DNA from: Vibrio crassostreae 9ZC13
Lineage (GTDB): Bacteria > Pseudomonadota > Gammaproteobacteria > Enterobacterales > Vibrionaceae
Reading direction: 5' to 3'
Assembly: GCF_000272045.2 (NCBI RefSeq)
Contig: NZ_AJYZ02000019.1
Location: 1,686,704-1,750,703 of the forward strand
Length of the DNA stretch: 64,000 nucleotides
The notes under the pieces are model-generated. The model saw only the letters and a list, made by a program, of their open reading frames with translations. It searched no databases and had not been told where the DNA came from. The first letter of the stretch is position 1. Each line of letters starts with the position of its first letter. Of the stretch, positions 7,751 to 16,719 are shown one piece after another. The position numbers and the translations under genes were made by a program.

Positions 7751-9742
7751 CTATAGTTTGAATTGATGTACTAAATCACCTTGCTGATTCGCCAAAATTG
7801 TTAGGTTTTGGCTTGCCTCCGCAATTGAAGACATCGCTTGGTAACTCTTATCTGCGATGTGGTTGATGTCTTCGATGTTGCGTGCAATATCACCAGACGT
7901 TTCACTCTGCTCAGCGGCTGCTTGAGAGATGTGTGTACTCATGTGGCTGATCTCTAGAATCAAGGCTTGGATCTCTTCCATCGCACTGTTTGCACTTGAA
8001 GCTTGTTGAACCGACATGTCCATATCGCTCATACAGCTTTCAATTACGTTACTTGCAGTTTTCGAGCTTGATTGCAGATTGCTGATCATAGTCTCGATTT
8101 CAGAGGTTGATTGAGTGGTCTTCTGTGCTAGCACTCGTACTTCATCGGCAACGACTGCAAAACCACGACCTTGTTCACCTGCACGCGCTGCTTCAATTGC
8201 CGCATTAAGTGCAAGTAGGTTGGTCTGTTCAGCAATACCACGAATAACGTCAAGGATTGAACCAATCTGGCTACTCATCTGTTGTAGCTCGCCTACAGCG
8301 CCCACTGATTCAGTAAGGCGAACTTCAAGCTGATTAATGGTGCTGATGTTGGTGTTCATGATCTGACGACCAGACTCAGAAGCCGATTCTACTTGTTGAA
8401 CCATGGTGAGTGAGCTTTGCGCGCTGTTCGCCACTTCTTGTACAGAATGAGACATCTCTGTCATTGCGGTCGCAACAGTCGCGGTTTGCTCACGTTGGCT
8501 GTTCAATTGAGCCTGCGTTTCAGATGACGTCTTCTGGTTGACGCTTGCAGTCTTAGTTAAGTCATCTGAAGCATCATTCAACTTCACAAGGATATTGTGC
8601 AGGTTGTCAGCCAAGGTGTTGATGTGACGGCTCACGCGGCTGAATTCGTTGTCGTAGCGAATATCGATACGCTGAGTCATATCACCTTCAGTTAGACCTT
8701 CTAATGTACCGAGGATGCGAGTTAATGGCTCTCGTACGCTGTGTGCAATGTGGTAACCAATCGCAGCAGCGAACACAGTCACAACAATGCCAATGGCAAT
8801 CGCGTTGAATAGGCCTTTGTCGTAGATGCTGCTTGCGTCAGCGAGTGATGAGTTAAGTTGCTCTTCAGCGGTCACGTTGAATGAGTCCAAAACAGCCATC
8901 GCTTGGTCAACTTCTAGAGCTAGGTTAGCGATGTTCACGTACAACGCTTGTTTGGCTTGTAGGTAGTTGTTGTGTTTGTCTAGTACGCCACCTTTCTGAC
9001 CAACGTCTTTGGTGAACTTCTGAACCGACTCATCGAAGACATTTTTAAGTGCTGGTAGTTGTGTTGATAGACCTCGATAAGCGTAGTTAAGGTGAGTAAC
9101 GGCCTTTTTGTTTTGGTTAACGGCTTTTTGAACGAAGGCAACATCAGAGCTAGCAAGTGCATCAGAGGTAATAACTTCTGCGTCTTGCAGTTTGATGAAG
9201 TAGCTCTTTGCCATCACTTTTACAGAGATGCTTTTTTGGTCGGCAACGTACTCTTTCATACCAACGGTTAATTCTGAATGTAAGCGTTGGAAGTCACGAG
9301 ACGCTTTTTGTACTTGTTCTTGTGCTTCGAACATCGCGACGTAGTTGTTCATCGCTTCGTCAGCTTCGGCGAAGTAGCGTTCTTCCATTGCTCTTAATTG
9401 CGCGATACGTTCAACAAGTGAAGCATTGTTTTGGCTTGCCGCTTCTAAACTACCGAGAACTTCTGAAAACGAGTTTTGTGATGCAGCAAATTCTGTACGC
9501 ATTGCAGACATGCGTTCAGCGTTTTGTGTGGTTAAGAAATCTTTGAATGACTTATCAGCAGAAAGCAATTGAACACTCGTTTGATTTGAAAGCGCGACAA
9601 GTGGTAATGAGGTTTCTGAGACACTCTCAAAATTGCTGTGTATCTGATTCATGCTGTTCATCATGATGGTTATCGTGACTGCGAACATGATGATGATCAG
9701 TGCGAAACCAGCGTACATACGCTTGATCACAGATCCCTTCAT
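7751..9742 (-). CDS. Methyl-accepting chemotaxis protein
   Basis: A 663-residue chemoreceptor. An N-terminal membrane helix (about 8-29) is followed by a long helical periplasmic sensor region (about 30-310). A second membrane helix (about 313-333), a HAMP domain (about 334-388) and a cytoplasmic coiled-coil signalling domain complete it. The hairpin tip reads [20 protein letters not shown] followed by the conserved [11 protein letters not shown] (about residues 505-540), which docks CheA/CheW. The sensor region looks like an all-helical bundle, not dCache. There is no C-terminal NWETF-type pentapeptide. The start at 9742 has a good AGGGAG site. A sigma-28-like promoter may lie at 9802-9829. 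The ligand is unknown. Confidence 0.93.
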   Translation of the reverse strand: MKGSVIKRMYAGFALIIIMFAVTITIMMNSMNQIHSNFESVSETSLPLVALSNQTSVQLLSADKSFKDFLTTQNAERMSAMRTEFAASQNSFSEVLGSLEAASQNNASLVERIAQLRAMEERYFAEADEAMNNYVAMFEAQEQVQKASRDFQRLHSELTVGMKEYVADQKSISVKVMAKSYFIKLQDAEVITSDALASSDVAFVQKAVNQNKKAVTHLNYAYRGLSTQLPALKNVFDESVQKFTKDVGQKGGVLDKHNNYLQAKQALYVNIANLALEVDQAMAVLDSFNVTAEEQLNSSLADASSIYDKGLFNAIAIGIVVTVFAAAIGYHIAHSVREPLTRILGTLEGLTEGDMTQRIDIRYDNEFSRVSRHINTLADNLHNILVKLNDASDDLTKTASVNQKTSSETQAQLNSQREQTATVATAMTEMSHSVQEVANSAQSSLTMVQQVESASESGRQIMNTNISTINQLEVRLTESVGAVGELQQMSSQIGSILDVIRGIAEQTNLLALNAAIEAARAGEQGRGFAVVADEVRVLAQKTTQSTSEIETMISNLQSSSKTASNVIESCMSDMDMSVQQASSANSAMEEIQALILEISHMSTHISQAAAEQSETSGDIARNIEDINHIADKSYQAMSSIAEASQNLTILANQQGDLVHQFKL

Positions 9743-9801
9743 GGCTTTCTCCCTAAATAAAAATGCAGACCTAATGTCAGGTCAAGGTAAAACTAACAAA
9801 A

Positions 9802-9829
9802 TTATCAGCATTCTATTGAGCTCGGCTTA
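9802..9829 (-). promoter_or_regulatory. Possible flagellar sigma-28 (FliA) promoter of the chemoreceptor
   Basis: On the minus strand TAAG is followed by 16 bases and GCTGATAA, close to the FliA consensus TAAA-N15-GCCGATAA (one mismatch in each box, spacer one base long). It is about 60 bp upstream of the start codon, as expected for a chemoreceptor gene. Confidence 0.4.
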
Positions 9830-10019
9830 CGCATTTTATGACGCACACGTCAAAAATAGCGCTCAGTTATAACCAACATGCCATTCTTGAGAGCTAAGGC
9901 TCGTTTTCTTTGATTTGAACGGTGTTTTTTATTATGCTTTACAGCAGATTTATTGTGGTTTGATGCGGCATAGCGCATACTCAAAGCATTAAAAAATAAA
10001 TGTTTTATCGGAGAGAAAC

Positions 10020-10370
10020 ATGGCTGAAGAAACCATTTTTACTAAGATCATCAACAAAGAAATCCCAGCAGATCTACTATACCAAGACGATTTAGTAACC
10101 GCATTTCGCGATATTAACCCTCGCGCGCCAAGCCATATCCTAATCATCCCAAACAAGCTGATTCCGACAACTAACGATGTTGAAGTCGAAGATGAAGCTA
10201 TGATGGGGCGCATGTTTACTGTTGCTCGCAAGTTAGCAAAAGAAGAGGGCATTGCAGAAGATGGCTATCGTCTTATCGTGAACTGTAACTCTCACGGTGG
10301 CCAAGAGGTTTATCATATTCACATGCACTTGGTTGGCGGCCGTCCACTTGGCCCCCTATTAATGAGCTAA
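10020..10370 (+). CDS. hinT: HIT-family purine nucleoside phosphoramidase HinT
   Basis: A 116-residue cytosolic histidine-triad hydrolase. The triad HIHMH sits near residues 99-103 and is preceded by the conserved [12 protein letters not shown]; the N-terminal block [15 protein letters not shown] is typical of HinT. The family cleaves AMP-lysine or other adenosine phosphoramidates. The start has GGAGAG just upstream. It heads the same block as in E. coli (hinT-ycfL-lpoB-thiK-...-ycfP). A 296-nt gap separates it from the next gene, so it may be transcribed on its own. Confidence 0.94.
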   Translation: MAEETIFTKIINKEIPADLLYQDDLVTAFRDINPRAPSHILIIPNKLIPTTNDVEVEDEAMMGRMFTVARKLAKEEGIAEDGYRLIVNCNSHGGQEVYHIHMHLVGGRPLGPLLMS

Positions 10371-10450
10371 TAAAAAGTTAATGAGCTAATGAAAAGCTAA
10401 CGAGTTAATGAAAGCTAATGAGCTAGTTTAAACGCGCTCATTAGTGGGTT
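10362..10450 (+). repeat. Short degenerate tandem repeat TTAATGAGCTAATGAAAAGC
   Basis: Starting in the last codons of hinT, a unit of about 18-20 bases built on AATGAGCTAATGAAAAGCTAA recurs three to four times with small changes. It ends in an AATGAGC ... GCTCATT inverted repeat (about 10417-10443). The repeat begins inside the stop region, so it probably arose by local slippage duplication. It has no T-tract and is a poor terminator. Confidence 0.5.
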
Positions 10451-10666
10451 AACACAAGTAGTTAGTTGGAAAATTTGTAGTTTGTATGCCAACTTTAAGT
10501 TCTATCTGTTGTCTGAATGTCGGCATCGCTTAGGCAGAGGCTAAATCAGTAGGGTTTCAACTGGCTTGAGATCCTTTTTACAACGCGTTTCGTTTTGATA
10601 ATGAGACCATTAAAGGTCAGCAGACCCTAATAAAGTAGGCATTTTAAACATGCACGGAGACGATAA

Positions 10667-12058
10667 GTGAAGCAACAGTTTAGATTCGCTTCCATTGCCC
10701 TGTTATCGGCGTTGACCGTAGGTTGTGCGAGTATGTCTGCAGGAAGCCTGTTCAGTCATTACAGCGCACAAAACAAAGCGATCTACCAAGCCGTTAAATC
10801 TGGAGATTATTCAGAGGCTCAGCAAGAGCTACCAGATTACGCGGCAGGCGACATCCTTGATAACTTTGAAAGAGGCAGAATTAATCTGCTGGATCAAAAA
10901 TACCCTGAGAGTAAGGCTTCGTTTGAAGTGGCTGATCAGGCGGTTACTGAGCAGCAACGCAAAGCCGTGATCTCAATCTCAGACAGTGCAACCAGTGTGG
11001 GTGCGTTGGCTGTGAATGACAATATTACCGAGTATGTGCCAGCCGATTACGAGTTGGGCTTTCTTCATCTGTATCTCGGTTTAAATTACCTCAAGAAAAA
11101 CGATTTAGAAGGTGCGGTGATCGAAATGCGTCGCGCCAACCAAGTTCAAGAACAAGCGAAGAAGCAACGCGAGGCTGAGTTAGACAAAGCAGCCAGCGAT
11201 GCGAAGAAGCAAGGCTTGTCTGCCAATGTGGGTAGCATCCTTGCCAATTACCCTGATGCGGGTAAGAAACTGCAGTCAGTACAGAATGCGTATCTGATGT
11301 TCTTGTCTGGTCTGCTTTATGAAGCGTCAAATGATTTAAACAGCGCCTACGTTGACTATCGTCGTGCTTTGGCTGTGATGCCAGATAACCAAGAAATCAT
11401 CGATAGAACCATGGCAACAGCCGCTCGTTTAGGGATGCGACAAGATTTAGCAACATTAGAAAAACGCTATAAGCAATCTTCTAAACTTAGTGCAGGTGAA
11501 GGGCGAGTGATTGTTCTTCAAGAGCAGAGCGCTGTGCAAGCTATGGACAGTTGGCGACTGGATTTGCCTGTTTATGACAGTCGCGATCAGGGGGCAATAT
11601 ACTCTCTTGCGCTGCCATATTACCCAAGTCAAAACGTAGAGCGTTTTTCTGCCTTGCGAATCAGCGGACAGCCGCTACAAGAACATTTGATCACTGATGT
11701 AAACGCGATGGCGCAGAACGATCTATCGGAACGTATGACAAGCATTGTTATTCGCCAAGCGCTACGTGTAGTCGCGAAAGATCGCATTCGAAAAGAAGCA
11801 ACCAAAGGCGATGATGTCGGTAATATTCTGTTCAACGTGTGGAACACACTGACAGAGCAACCAGACACTCGCAGTTGGCAATCATTACCTGCAGAGATTA
11901 AGAGCAGTACGTTTGTAGCAAATAGCGGTCAATATACGTTGGAAGCGGGCGCTAAAACGTACGACTTTGATATTCGAGAAGGGCAGACCACCTTGGTGTG
12001 GATTTCTCGACAAGGAAACAATGCAACAATGTGGCATAAACAGCTAGGGAGGCTGTAA
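10667..12058 (+). CDS. COG3014-family outer-membrane lipoprotein
   Basis: A 463-residue lipoprotein. The start is GTG at 10667 with CGGAGA upstream. The signal peptide ends in lipobox LTVGC with Cys20; Ala at +2 predicts Lol-dependent delivery to the outer membrane. Residues about 30-270 are helical with TPR-like repeats (for example the blocks around ELGFLHLYLGLNYLKK and SGLLYEASNDLNSAYVDYR). The rest is mixed alpha/beta. I recognise the family but no function is established. It overlaps ycfL by one base (TAATG) and lies just upstream of lpoB. Co-transcription with LpoB suggests a role in peptidoglycan synthesis control, which is inference. Confidence 0.82.
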   Translation: MKQQFRFASIALLSALTVGCASMSAGSLFSHYSAQNKAIYQAVKSGDYSEAQQELPDYAAGDILDNFERGRINLLDQKYPESKASFEVADQAVTEQQRKAVISISDSATSVGALAVNDNITEYVPADYELGFLHLYLGLNYLKKNDLEGAVIEMRRANQVQEQAKKQREAELDKAASDAKKQGLSANVGSILANYPDAGKKLQSVQNAYLMFLSGLLYEASNDLNSAYVDYRRALAVMPDNQEIIDRTMATAARLGMRQDLATLEKRYKQSSKLSAGEGRVIVLQEQSAVQAMDSWRLDLPVYDSRDQGAIYSLALPYYPSQNVERFSALRISGQPLQEHLITDVNAMAQNDLSERMTSIVIRQALRVVAKDRIRKEATKGDDVGNILFNVWNTLTEQPDTRSWQSLPAEIKSSTFVANSGQYTLEAGAKTYDFDIREGQTTLVWISRQGNNATMWHKQLGRL

Positions 12059-12441
12059 TGAAAAAGTGGTTAGTGAGCTTAGCAGCGGTTATGGCTCTGG
12101 CTGGTTGTGCTGATAATACAGCTGGCGTAAGGGTCGATAGTCTGACTCAGAACGTTTTCTTTGGTGACAAGGTATTGGGCAGCCGTTTACAGGTTGAAGA
12201 TATTCGCACCGATCTGGTCGACGGTCATACGCGAGGAATCGTTCGTTTAAACAGTAACTATAAAGGCGATCAACATATTCTTTATCGTTTTTACTGGTAC
12301 GACGATGCCGGGCTTGAGGTCAACCTTAAACAAGGTCCTTGGAAGCAAGCGATTGTTCGTGGTTTTGAAAGTATTTCGTTGTCGGAAGTGTCGGTAAACC
12401 CGAAAGCGACTCAGTTCAGAGTCCAGTTCCGAGAGCAGTAA
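12058..12441 (+). CDS. ycfL: YcfL-family lipoprotein
   Basis: A 127-residue small lipoprotein with lipobox ALAGC (Cys17) and Ala at +2, so outer-membrane targeted. The mature part resembles YcfL of enterobacteria, predicted as a small beta-sandwich (IVRLNSNYKGDQHILYRFYW is the conserved core, cut here by the author at 20 residues). The start codon overlaps the stop of the COG3014 gene, which implies translational coupling. It is followed 86 nt later by lpoB, the same pairing as in E. coli. No molecular function is known. Confidence 0.85.
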   Translation: MKKWLVSLAAVMALAGCADNTAGVRVDSLTQNVFFGDKVLGSRLQVEDIRTDLVDGHTRGIVRLNSNYKGDQHILYRFYWYDDAGLEVNLKQGPWKQAIVRGFESISLSEVSVNPKATQFRVQFREQ

Positions 12442-12527
12442 GTTAGATTAAACGGGTCTCATGATTCGTAAATACAAGAATTTAAGAGTGTGGGTAACCC
12501 CGCTCAGTGATAAGTTGAGGAAACAAA

Positions 12528-13118
12528 ATGAAAAAGAGTGTCATTGCGCTACTAGGTTTAGCGGTTATTTTAGGCGGTTGTTCAAACAAGGTAAGCTACG
12601 GTGATGCACAAGCAGTAGAAACCACGACAATCGATTTCGGTTCAACTGACCTTCAAACGATTGCGGGTGAAATGGTCGATAGCATGATGGCGTCTGGTTC
12701 TGTGTCTTACATTACTCGTGAACAGCGTCCAATCGTGTTTGTAGAGCGAATCAAGAACAAAACAAGTGAGCACATCGATACTGAGTCAATCACTGACACT
12801 ATCAGCACTAAGATGCTGAACTCTGGTAAGTTCCGTTTCGTTGATATGGACCGTGTAGAGTCTGTTCGTGACCAATTGAACTTCCAAAACAACGATGAGC
12901 TTGTAAACCAAAGTTCAGCGATTCAATTCGGTAAAATGGTTGGTGCTCAGTACATGCTGTACGGCAACCTATCAAGCATCGTTAAGAAAGCGGGTAGCGA
13001 TGAAGACGTATACTACAAAATGACGATGCGTCTAATGGATCTTGAGTCTGGCTTGATTGAATGGGCTGACGAGACTGAAATCCGTAAGCAACAATCTAAG
13101 AGCCTACTAGGCCTTTAA
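12528..13118 (+). CDS. lpoB: Outer-membrane activator of PBP1b, LpoB
   Basis: A 196-residue lipoprotein with lipobox ILGGC (Cys18) and Ser at +2. In E. coli LpoB reaches from the outer membrane through the peptidoglycan to stimulate the glycosyltransferase and transpeptidase of PBP1b. The folded C-terminal domain is clear (RPIVFVERIKNKTSEHID, then MVGAQYMLYGNLSSIVKK and ESGLIEWADETEIRKQ). The disordered linker after the lipidated Cys is short. It is the last of three consecutive lipoprotein genes and is followed by a terminator at 13242-13271. Confidence 0.9.
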   Translation: MKKSVIALLGLAVILGGCSNKVSYGDAQAVETTTIDFGSTDLQTIAGEMVDSMMASGSVSYITREQRPIVFVERIKNKTSEHIDTESITDTISTKMLNSGKFRFVDMDRVESVRDQLNFQNNDELVNQSSAIQFGKMVGAQYMLYGNLSSIVKKAGSDEDVYYKMTMRLMDLESGLIEWADETEIRKQQSKSLLGL

Positions 13119-13241
13119 TTTCGCTTACTTGCCAACTATGCGCAGCCGGATTTGACAATGTCTAGTATTGGCAGCGCTTAATCTTGACAGCGTATAGCTT
13201 GGTCACACGCCAATGCAGTGCATGATGTGCTGTTTATGAAG

Positions 13242-13271
13242 AGACACTGGCTTTTGGTCAGTGTCTTTTTT
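13242..13271 (+). terminator. Intrinsic terminator after lpoB
   Basis: The stem AGACACTG (13242-13249) / CAGTGTCT (13259-13266) is followed by T6. Confidence 0.85.
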
Positions 13272-13303
13272 GTAGGGAATGAAGACGTTTATAGGGAGTA
13301 AAT

Positions 13304-14158
13304 ATGGCAATTTTTTCTTGGTCTGAGGCTAAGCTTCTTGATACCAGTTTGAGTTCGCTTGACGGTTACTTTTCTGAGCCTCCAGTTAGAGCACAGACAT
13401 TAACAGGCGGTTTGACCAATCGATGTTGGAAGTTGGTCGATGCCGATGGTACTGCGTATGTTTGGCGGCCAACCACACCTATCACCAAAGCGTTCTTCAT
13501 TTCTCGCCATGAAGAGTACCAAGTGCTGTCTGCCATTGAGCGACTCGGTATCGGGCCAAGCCCAATGGTAGTGAATGAGCAGGGGTTACTGGTTGAGTGG
13601 ATTGCGGGTGAGACACTTTACGAAGATCTAGAACTCGATGACCTGTTGAAAACGCTGATCTCTGTTCATCTGGTTAATACTGCGCGATTACCACTGCAAC
13701 CATTCAGTTTCACGGCGCGAGTCGACCATTACTGGCTGCAGCTTGATGCGATTCATAAGACCGAAGCCTGCACTAAGATTTATCAAGAGTGGCGCGTGGC
13801 TCCGAGTATTACCAATGTTGACCTGTCTTTGTGCCATTTTGACTTAGGTGGTTATAACCTAGTGAGAAACAGTGACTGCATTAAGATTATTGATTGGGAA
13901 TACGCTGCGCTCGCAGACCCTAGGCTCGATTTGACATTAACCATTGCGGTTGCTGGCGCGCCAGTCACAGAAGCGGTTGAGAAGTACTGTCAGCTGCGAG
14001 GCATCCATGATGCCCAACCTTGGCTTGATGGGGTAGAAGCATGGTTACCAAGAAGCCAAATGATGGCGATGCTGTGGTATTTGCTTGCTCATCAGCTCTG
14101 GGGCGATGAAAGTTATCTGCGTGAAGCAGAGGCGCTGAGTCACACTTTATGTAGCTAG
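13304..14158 (+). CDS. thiK: Thiamine kinase-like phosphotransferase
   Basis: A 284-residue member of the aminoglycoside/choline kinase-like fold. The catalytic loop is CHFDLGGYN (HxDxxxxN type) and the metal-binding DWE follows in KIIDWEYAALADPRLDL. It should phosphorylate thiamine to thiamine phosphate in salvage. The assignment to ThiK rests on fold and on position between lpoB and ycfP, as in E. coli. Members of this fold also include choline kinases, so the substrate is moderately sure. In E. coli nagZ follows; here it is missing and ycfP comes next. The start has GGGAG about 7 nt upstream. Confidence 0.78.
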   Translation: MAIFSWSEAKLLDTSLSSLDGYFSEPPVRAQTLTGGLTNRCWKLVDADGTAYVWRPTTPITKAFFISRHEEYQVLSAIERLGIGPSPMVVNEQGLLVEWIAGETLYEDLELDDLLKTLISVHLVNTARLPLQPFSFTARVDHYWLQLDAIHKTEACTKIYQEWRVAPSITNVDLSLCHFDLGGYNLVRNSDCIKIIDWEYAALADPRLDLTLTIAVAGAPVTEAVEKYCQLRGIHDAQPWLDGVEAWLPRSQMMAMLWYLLAHQLWGDESYLREAEALSHTLCS

Positions 14159-14266
14159 GATCACGTTTAGGAAGTGAAAAATATAATTTCGTTCGTGTTC
14201 CCTTTAAAACCTTATTTTTCATGTTAGATTAATTAAAACGTACCAATATTCAACAAGGAGGTACTA

Positions 14267-14806
14267 ATGATTATTTATCTACATGGCTTCGACTCAACTA
14301 GCCCGGGCAATCACGAAAAAATACTGCAGTTGCAATTCATTGATGATGACGTTCGTTTCATCAACTACAGTACTTTGCATCCAAAACACGATATGCAGCA
14401 TCTGCTAAAAGAAGTGCATAAGGTGATAGAGCAATCCGATGATCCGCATCCCATTATTTGTGGTGTAGGTTTAGGTGGTTTTTGGTCTGAGCGTATTGGT
14501 TTCTTATGTGGGATTAAGCAGGTGGTGTTCAACCCTAATCTGCACCCTGAGAACAACATGGTAGGTCGAATTGACCGTCCAGAAGAGTACGAAGACATCG
14601 CAACTAAATGTGTTGCTCAGTACCGTATGAAAAACAAAGGACGCTGTTTAGTGGTGCTTTCTCGTGAAGATGAAATTCACGACAATACCAAAACAGCTGC
14701 CGCGCTAGAAGATTACTACGATGTAATCTGGGATGAGAAAGAGAGTCATAAATTCAAAAAGATCTCTCAACATCTTCAAGCAATGAAAGCGTTCAAAAAC
14801 GCTTAA
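14267..14806 (+). CDS. ycfP: YcfP/UPF0227 alpha/beta-hydrolase-fold protein
   Basis: A 179-residue protein nearly collinear with E. coli YcfP ([55 protein letters not shown], then [11 protein letters not shown]). The fold is esterase-like, with the oxyanion-type LHGF loop. At the expected nucleophile elbow the sequence is GVGLGG, with no serine, as in the E. coli protein. It may not be a conventional serine esterase. AAGGAGG lies ideally before the ATG. A terminator follows. Confidence 0.9.
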   Translation: MIIYLHGFDSTSPGNHEKILQLQFIDDDVRFINYSTLHPKHDMQHLLKEVHKVIEQSDDPHPIICGVGLGGFWSERIGFLCGIKQVVFNPNLHPENNMVGRIDRPEEYEDIATKCVAQYRMKNKGRCLVVLSREDEIHDNTKTAAALEDYYDVIWDEKESHKFKKISQHLQAMKAFKNA

Positions 14807-14827
14807 TCAATCCAGATGTTTTATAAA

Positions 14828-14854
14828 AGCAGTGCTCAATGAGTGCTGCTTTTT
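14828..14854 (+). terminator. Intrinsic terminator after ycfP
   Basis: AGCAGTGCTC (14828-14837) and GAGTGCTGCT (14841-14850) form a ten-pair stem with two G-T wobbles and loop AAT, then T5. Confidence 0.8.
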
Positions 14855-14991
14855 CACATCTGAATCTTAGAGATTGGTATTGATAAAGTAGTTGTATATG
14901 TTTTATCGGTCGGTTTGTGCATTTATAGATCAGTTTGCTCAAACGTTAACTAATTAGTCGCGAATCCTCATTGAGGGTAAGGATTTTTTTG

Positions 14992-15051
14992 TTGCGGTCA
15001 TCTTTTTGCTATATATAATGTTCCCAAGCAAAATATTTTGACAAATATCAA
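14992..15051 (+). promoter_or_regulatory. ndh promoter region with FNR-like site
   Basis: TTGCGG (14992-14997), 16 bases and a perfect TATAAT (15014-15019) form a likely sigma-70 promoter. TTGAC-AAAT-ATCAA at 15038-15051 matches the FNR consensus TTGAT-N4-ATCAA with one mismatch. The site would lie just downstream of the start point, a repressing position. A second possible promoter (TTGAGA 15058, CATAAT 15083) would put the FNR site near -50. In E. coli ndh is repressed by FNR without oxygen. Confidence 0.6.
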
Positions 15052-15318
15052 AAAAAATTGAGAGCGAGTGAAAAAACTTGCCCATAATTTGTGTTCTGCC
15101 TCTCAGGTAGTCACCTTTTATATCCACGTGAGCAAAGCAACAAACCATTATTTGTTGTTTGTAACCCCTCTAACTACTCGGTGAGCTGTCGTTATTCTTT
15201 TTCGCGGTAACCCAATTTGTAACAGCCTTCGCATTCAAGGCCGAGTAGATACATAGAATTTATCGGTTGGAGTAATCGAGCCGAACCCCATTTATTCATT
15301 TTGTAGAGGATTGTCATT
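15052..15318 (+). other. Long structured 5' leader of ndh
   Basis: About 270 bases without a plausible ORF separate the promoter from ndh. Visible inverted repeats are CAACAAA / TTTGTTG (about 15138-15157) and a perfect 8-bp pair CTACTCGG (15174-15181) / CCGAGTAG (15241-15248) enclosing 59 bases. I see no known riboswitch class. It may be a regulatory leader, or a second promoter may lie inside it. Confidence 0.4.
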
Positions 15319-16608
15319 GTGACAAAAATTATCGTAGTAGGCGGCGGTGCTGGTGGTTTAGAACTAGCCACTAAGCTAGGCCGCACTTTAGGTCGTAAGA
15401 AACGTGCCCAGATTACTCTGGTAGACCGTAAAGCAAGCCACCTATGGAAACCATTACTTCATGAAGTAGCAACGGGCTCACTGGATGAAGGTGTTGATGC
15501 ATTAAGCTACCGTGCGCACGCAAAAAACCATTACTTCGATTTCCAAATGGGCAGCCTGAACGACATCGATCGTGAGCGTAAAGTGATTGCACTAAGCGAG
15601 CTTACAGACGAGCACGGTGAACTGCTGATGCCAAGCCGTGAACTTGAATACGATATTCTAGTGATGGCGCTAGGCTCAACGTCAAACGACTTCAACACTC
15701 CAGGCGTTCGTGACAACTGTATTTTCCTTGATAGCCCAGAGCAAGCACACCGTTTCCGTACAGAAATGAACAATCAGTTCTTAAAGCTTCACGCTAAGAA
15801 CGGTCAAGGCACGGTAGACATCGCGATTGTTGGTGCTGGTGCAACTGGTGTAGAGCTTTCTGCAGAGCTACACAACGCCGTTAAAGAACTTCGTACTTAC
15901 GGCTTCGGCGACCTAGATTCAAGCAAGCTGAACGTAAACCTAGTTGAAGCGGGTGAGCGTATTCTTCCAGCTCTACCTCCTCGTATTTCAAGTGCAGCAC
16001 ACTCTGAGCTAACCAAGCTTGGTGTGAACGTTCGTACGAATACGATGGTGACTCAGGCGGATTCTGACGGCCTAACAACCAAAGATGGTGACAAGATCCC
16101 AGCTCAAATCATGGTATGGGCAGCAGGTATCAAAGCACCAGATTTCATGAAAGATATCGGTGGTCTTGAAACCAACCGTATCAACCAGTTGGTTGTGAAG
16201 AACACGCTGCAAACAACACTGGATGACAACATCTTTGCAATCGGTGACTTGGCGCAATGTACACAAGCAGACGGTTCATTCGTTCCGCCACGTGCACAAG
16301 CGGCTCACCAAATGGCAAGCTGTGCATTCAGCAACATCATTGCTAAGTTGAACGGTCGTGACCTGAAAGACTACATCTACAAAGACAAAGGCTCGCTAGT
16401 TTCACTTAGCCGTTTCTCTACGGTAGGTAGCTTGATGGGTAACCTGACGAAAGGCTCGATGATGGTCGAAGGTCGTATTGCTCGTGTGGTTTACATCTCT
16501 TTGTACCGCATGCACCAGATGGCGCTTCACGGCTTAATCAAAACATCACTGATGATGCTGGTTGGTCGTATTAACCGTGTACTTCGTCCAAACCTAAAGC
16601 TTCACTAA
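15319..16608 (+). CDS. ndh: NADH dehydrogenase II (non-proton-pumping)
   Basis: A 429-residue flavoprotein that oxidises NADH and reduces quinone at the inner face of the membrane without pumping protons. The N-terminal FAD-binding Rossmann motif is [11 protein letters not shown] second dinucleotide fold [19 protein letters not shown] binds [13 protein letters not shown] is the second FAD contact. The C-terminal segment (about 375-429) has the amphipathic membrane-anchoring character of the family. The start is GTG at 15319 with AGAGGA upstream. Anaerobic repression by FNR is likely. Confidence 0.95.
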   Translation: MTKIIVVGGGAGGLELATKLGRTLGRKKRAQITLVDRKASHLWKPLLHEVATGSLDEGVDALSYRAHAKNHYFDFQMGSLNDIDRERKVIALSELTDEHGELLMPSRELEYDILVMALGSTSNDFNTPGVRDNCIFLDSPEQAHRFRTEMNNQFLKLHAKNGQGTVDIAIVGAGATGVELSAELHNAVKELRTYGFGDLDSSKLNVNLVEAGERILPALPPRISSAAHSELTKLGVNVRTNTMVTQADSDGLTTKDGDKIPAQIMVWAAGIKAPDFMKDIGGLETNRINQLVVKNTLQTTLDDNIFAIGDLAQCTQADGSFVPPRAQAAHQMASCAFSNIIAKLNGRDLKDYIYKDKGSLVSLSRFSTVGSLMGNLTKGSMMVEGRIARVVYISLYRMHQMALHGLIKTSLMMLVGRINRVLRPNLKLH

Positions 16609-16643
16609 TCAGGTAAGCCTTCTCAGAGCATTACGCTGATAAT

Positions 16644-16671
16644 AAAAAAGAGCTCTTCGGAGCTCTTTTTT
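16644..16671 (+). terminator. Intrinsic terminator of ndh
   Basis: GAGCTC / GAGCTC stem capped by a TTCG tetraloop (16656-16659), extended by A6 and T6; bidirectional potential. Confidence 0.9.
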
Positions 16672-16719
16672 GATCGTGTCGATTATGGATTATCGCAGGT
16701 GTTGAACTCATTTCTGCTG

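Noticed and set aside
6387..9742. CRISPR array or cas genes near the CARF-nuclease
   Set aside because: I looked for regularly spaced direct repeats and Cas-like proteins in the flanks and found none; the neighbours are udp and a chemoreceptor.
14954..15148. 64-residue minus-strand frame upstream of ndh
   Set aside because: It covers the ndh promoter and FNR-like site and has no convincing ribosome site or family features.
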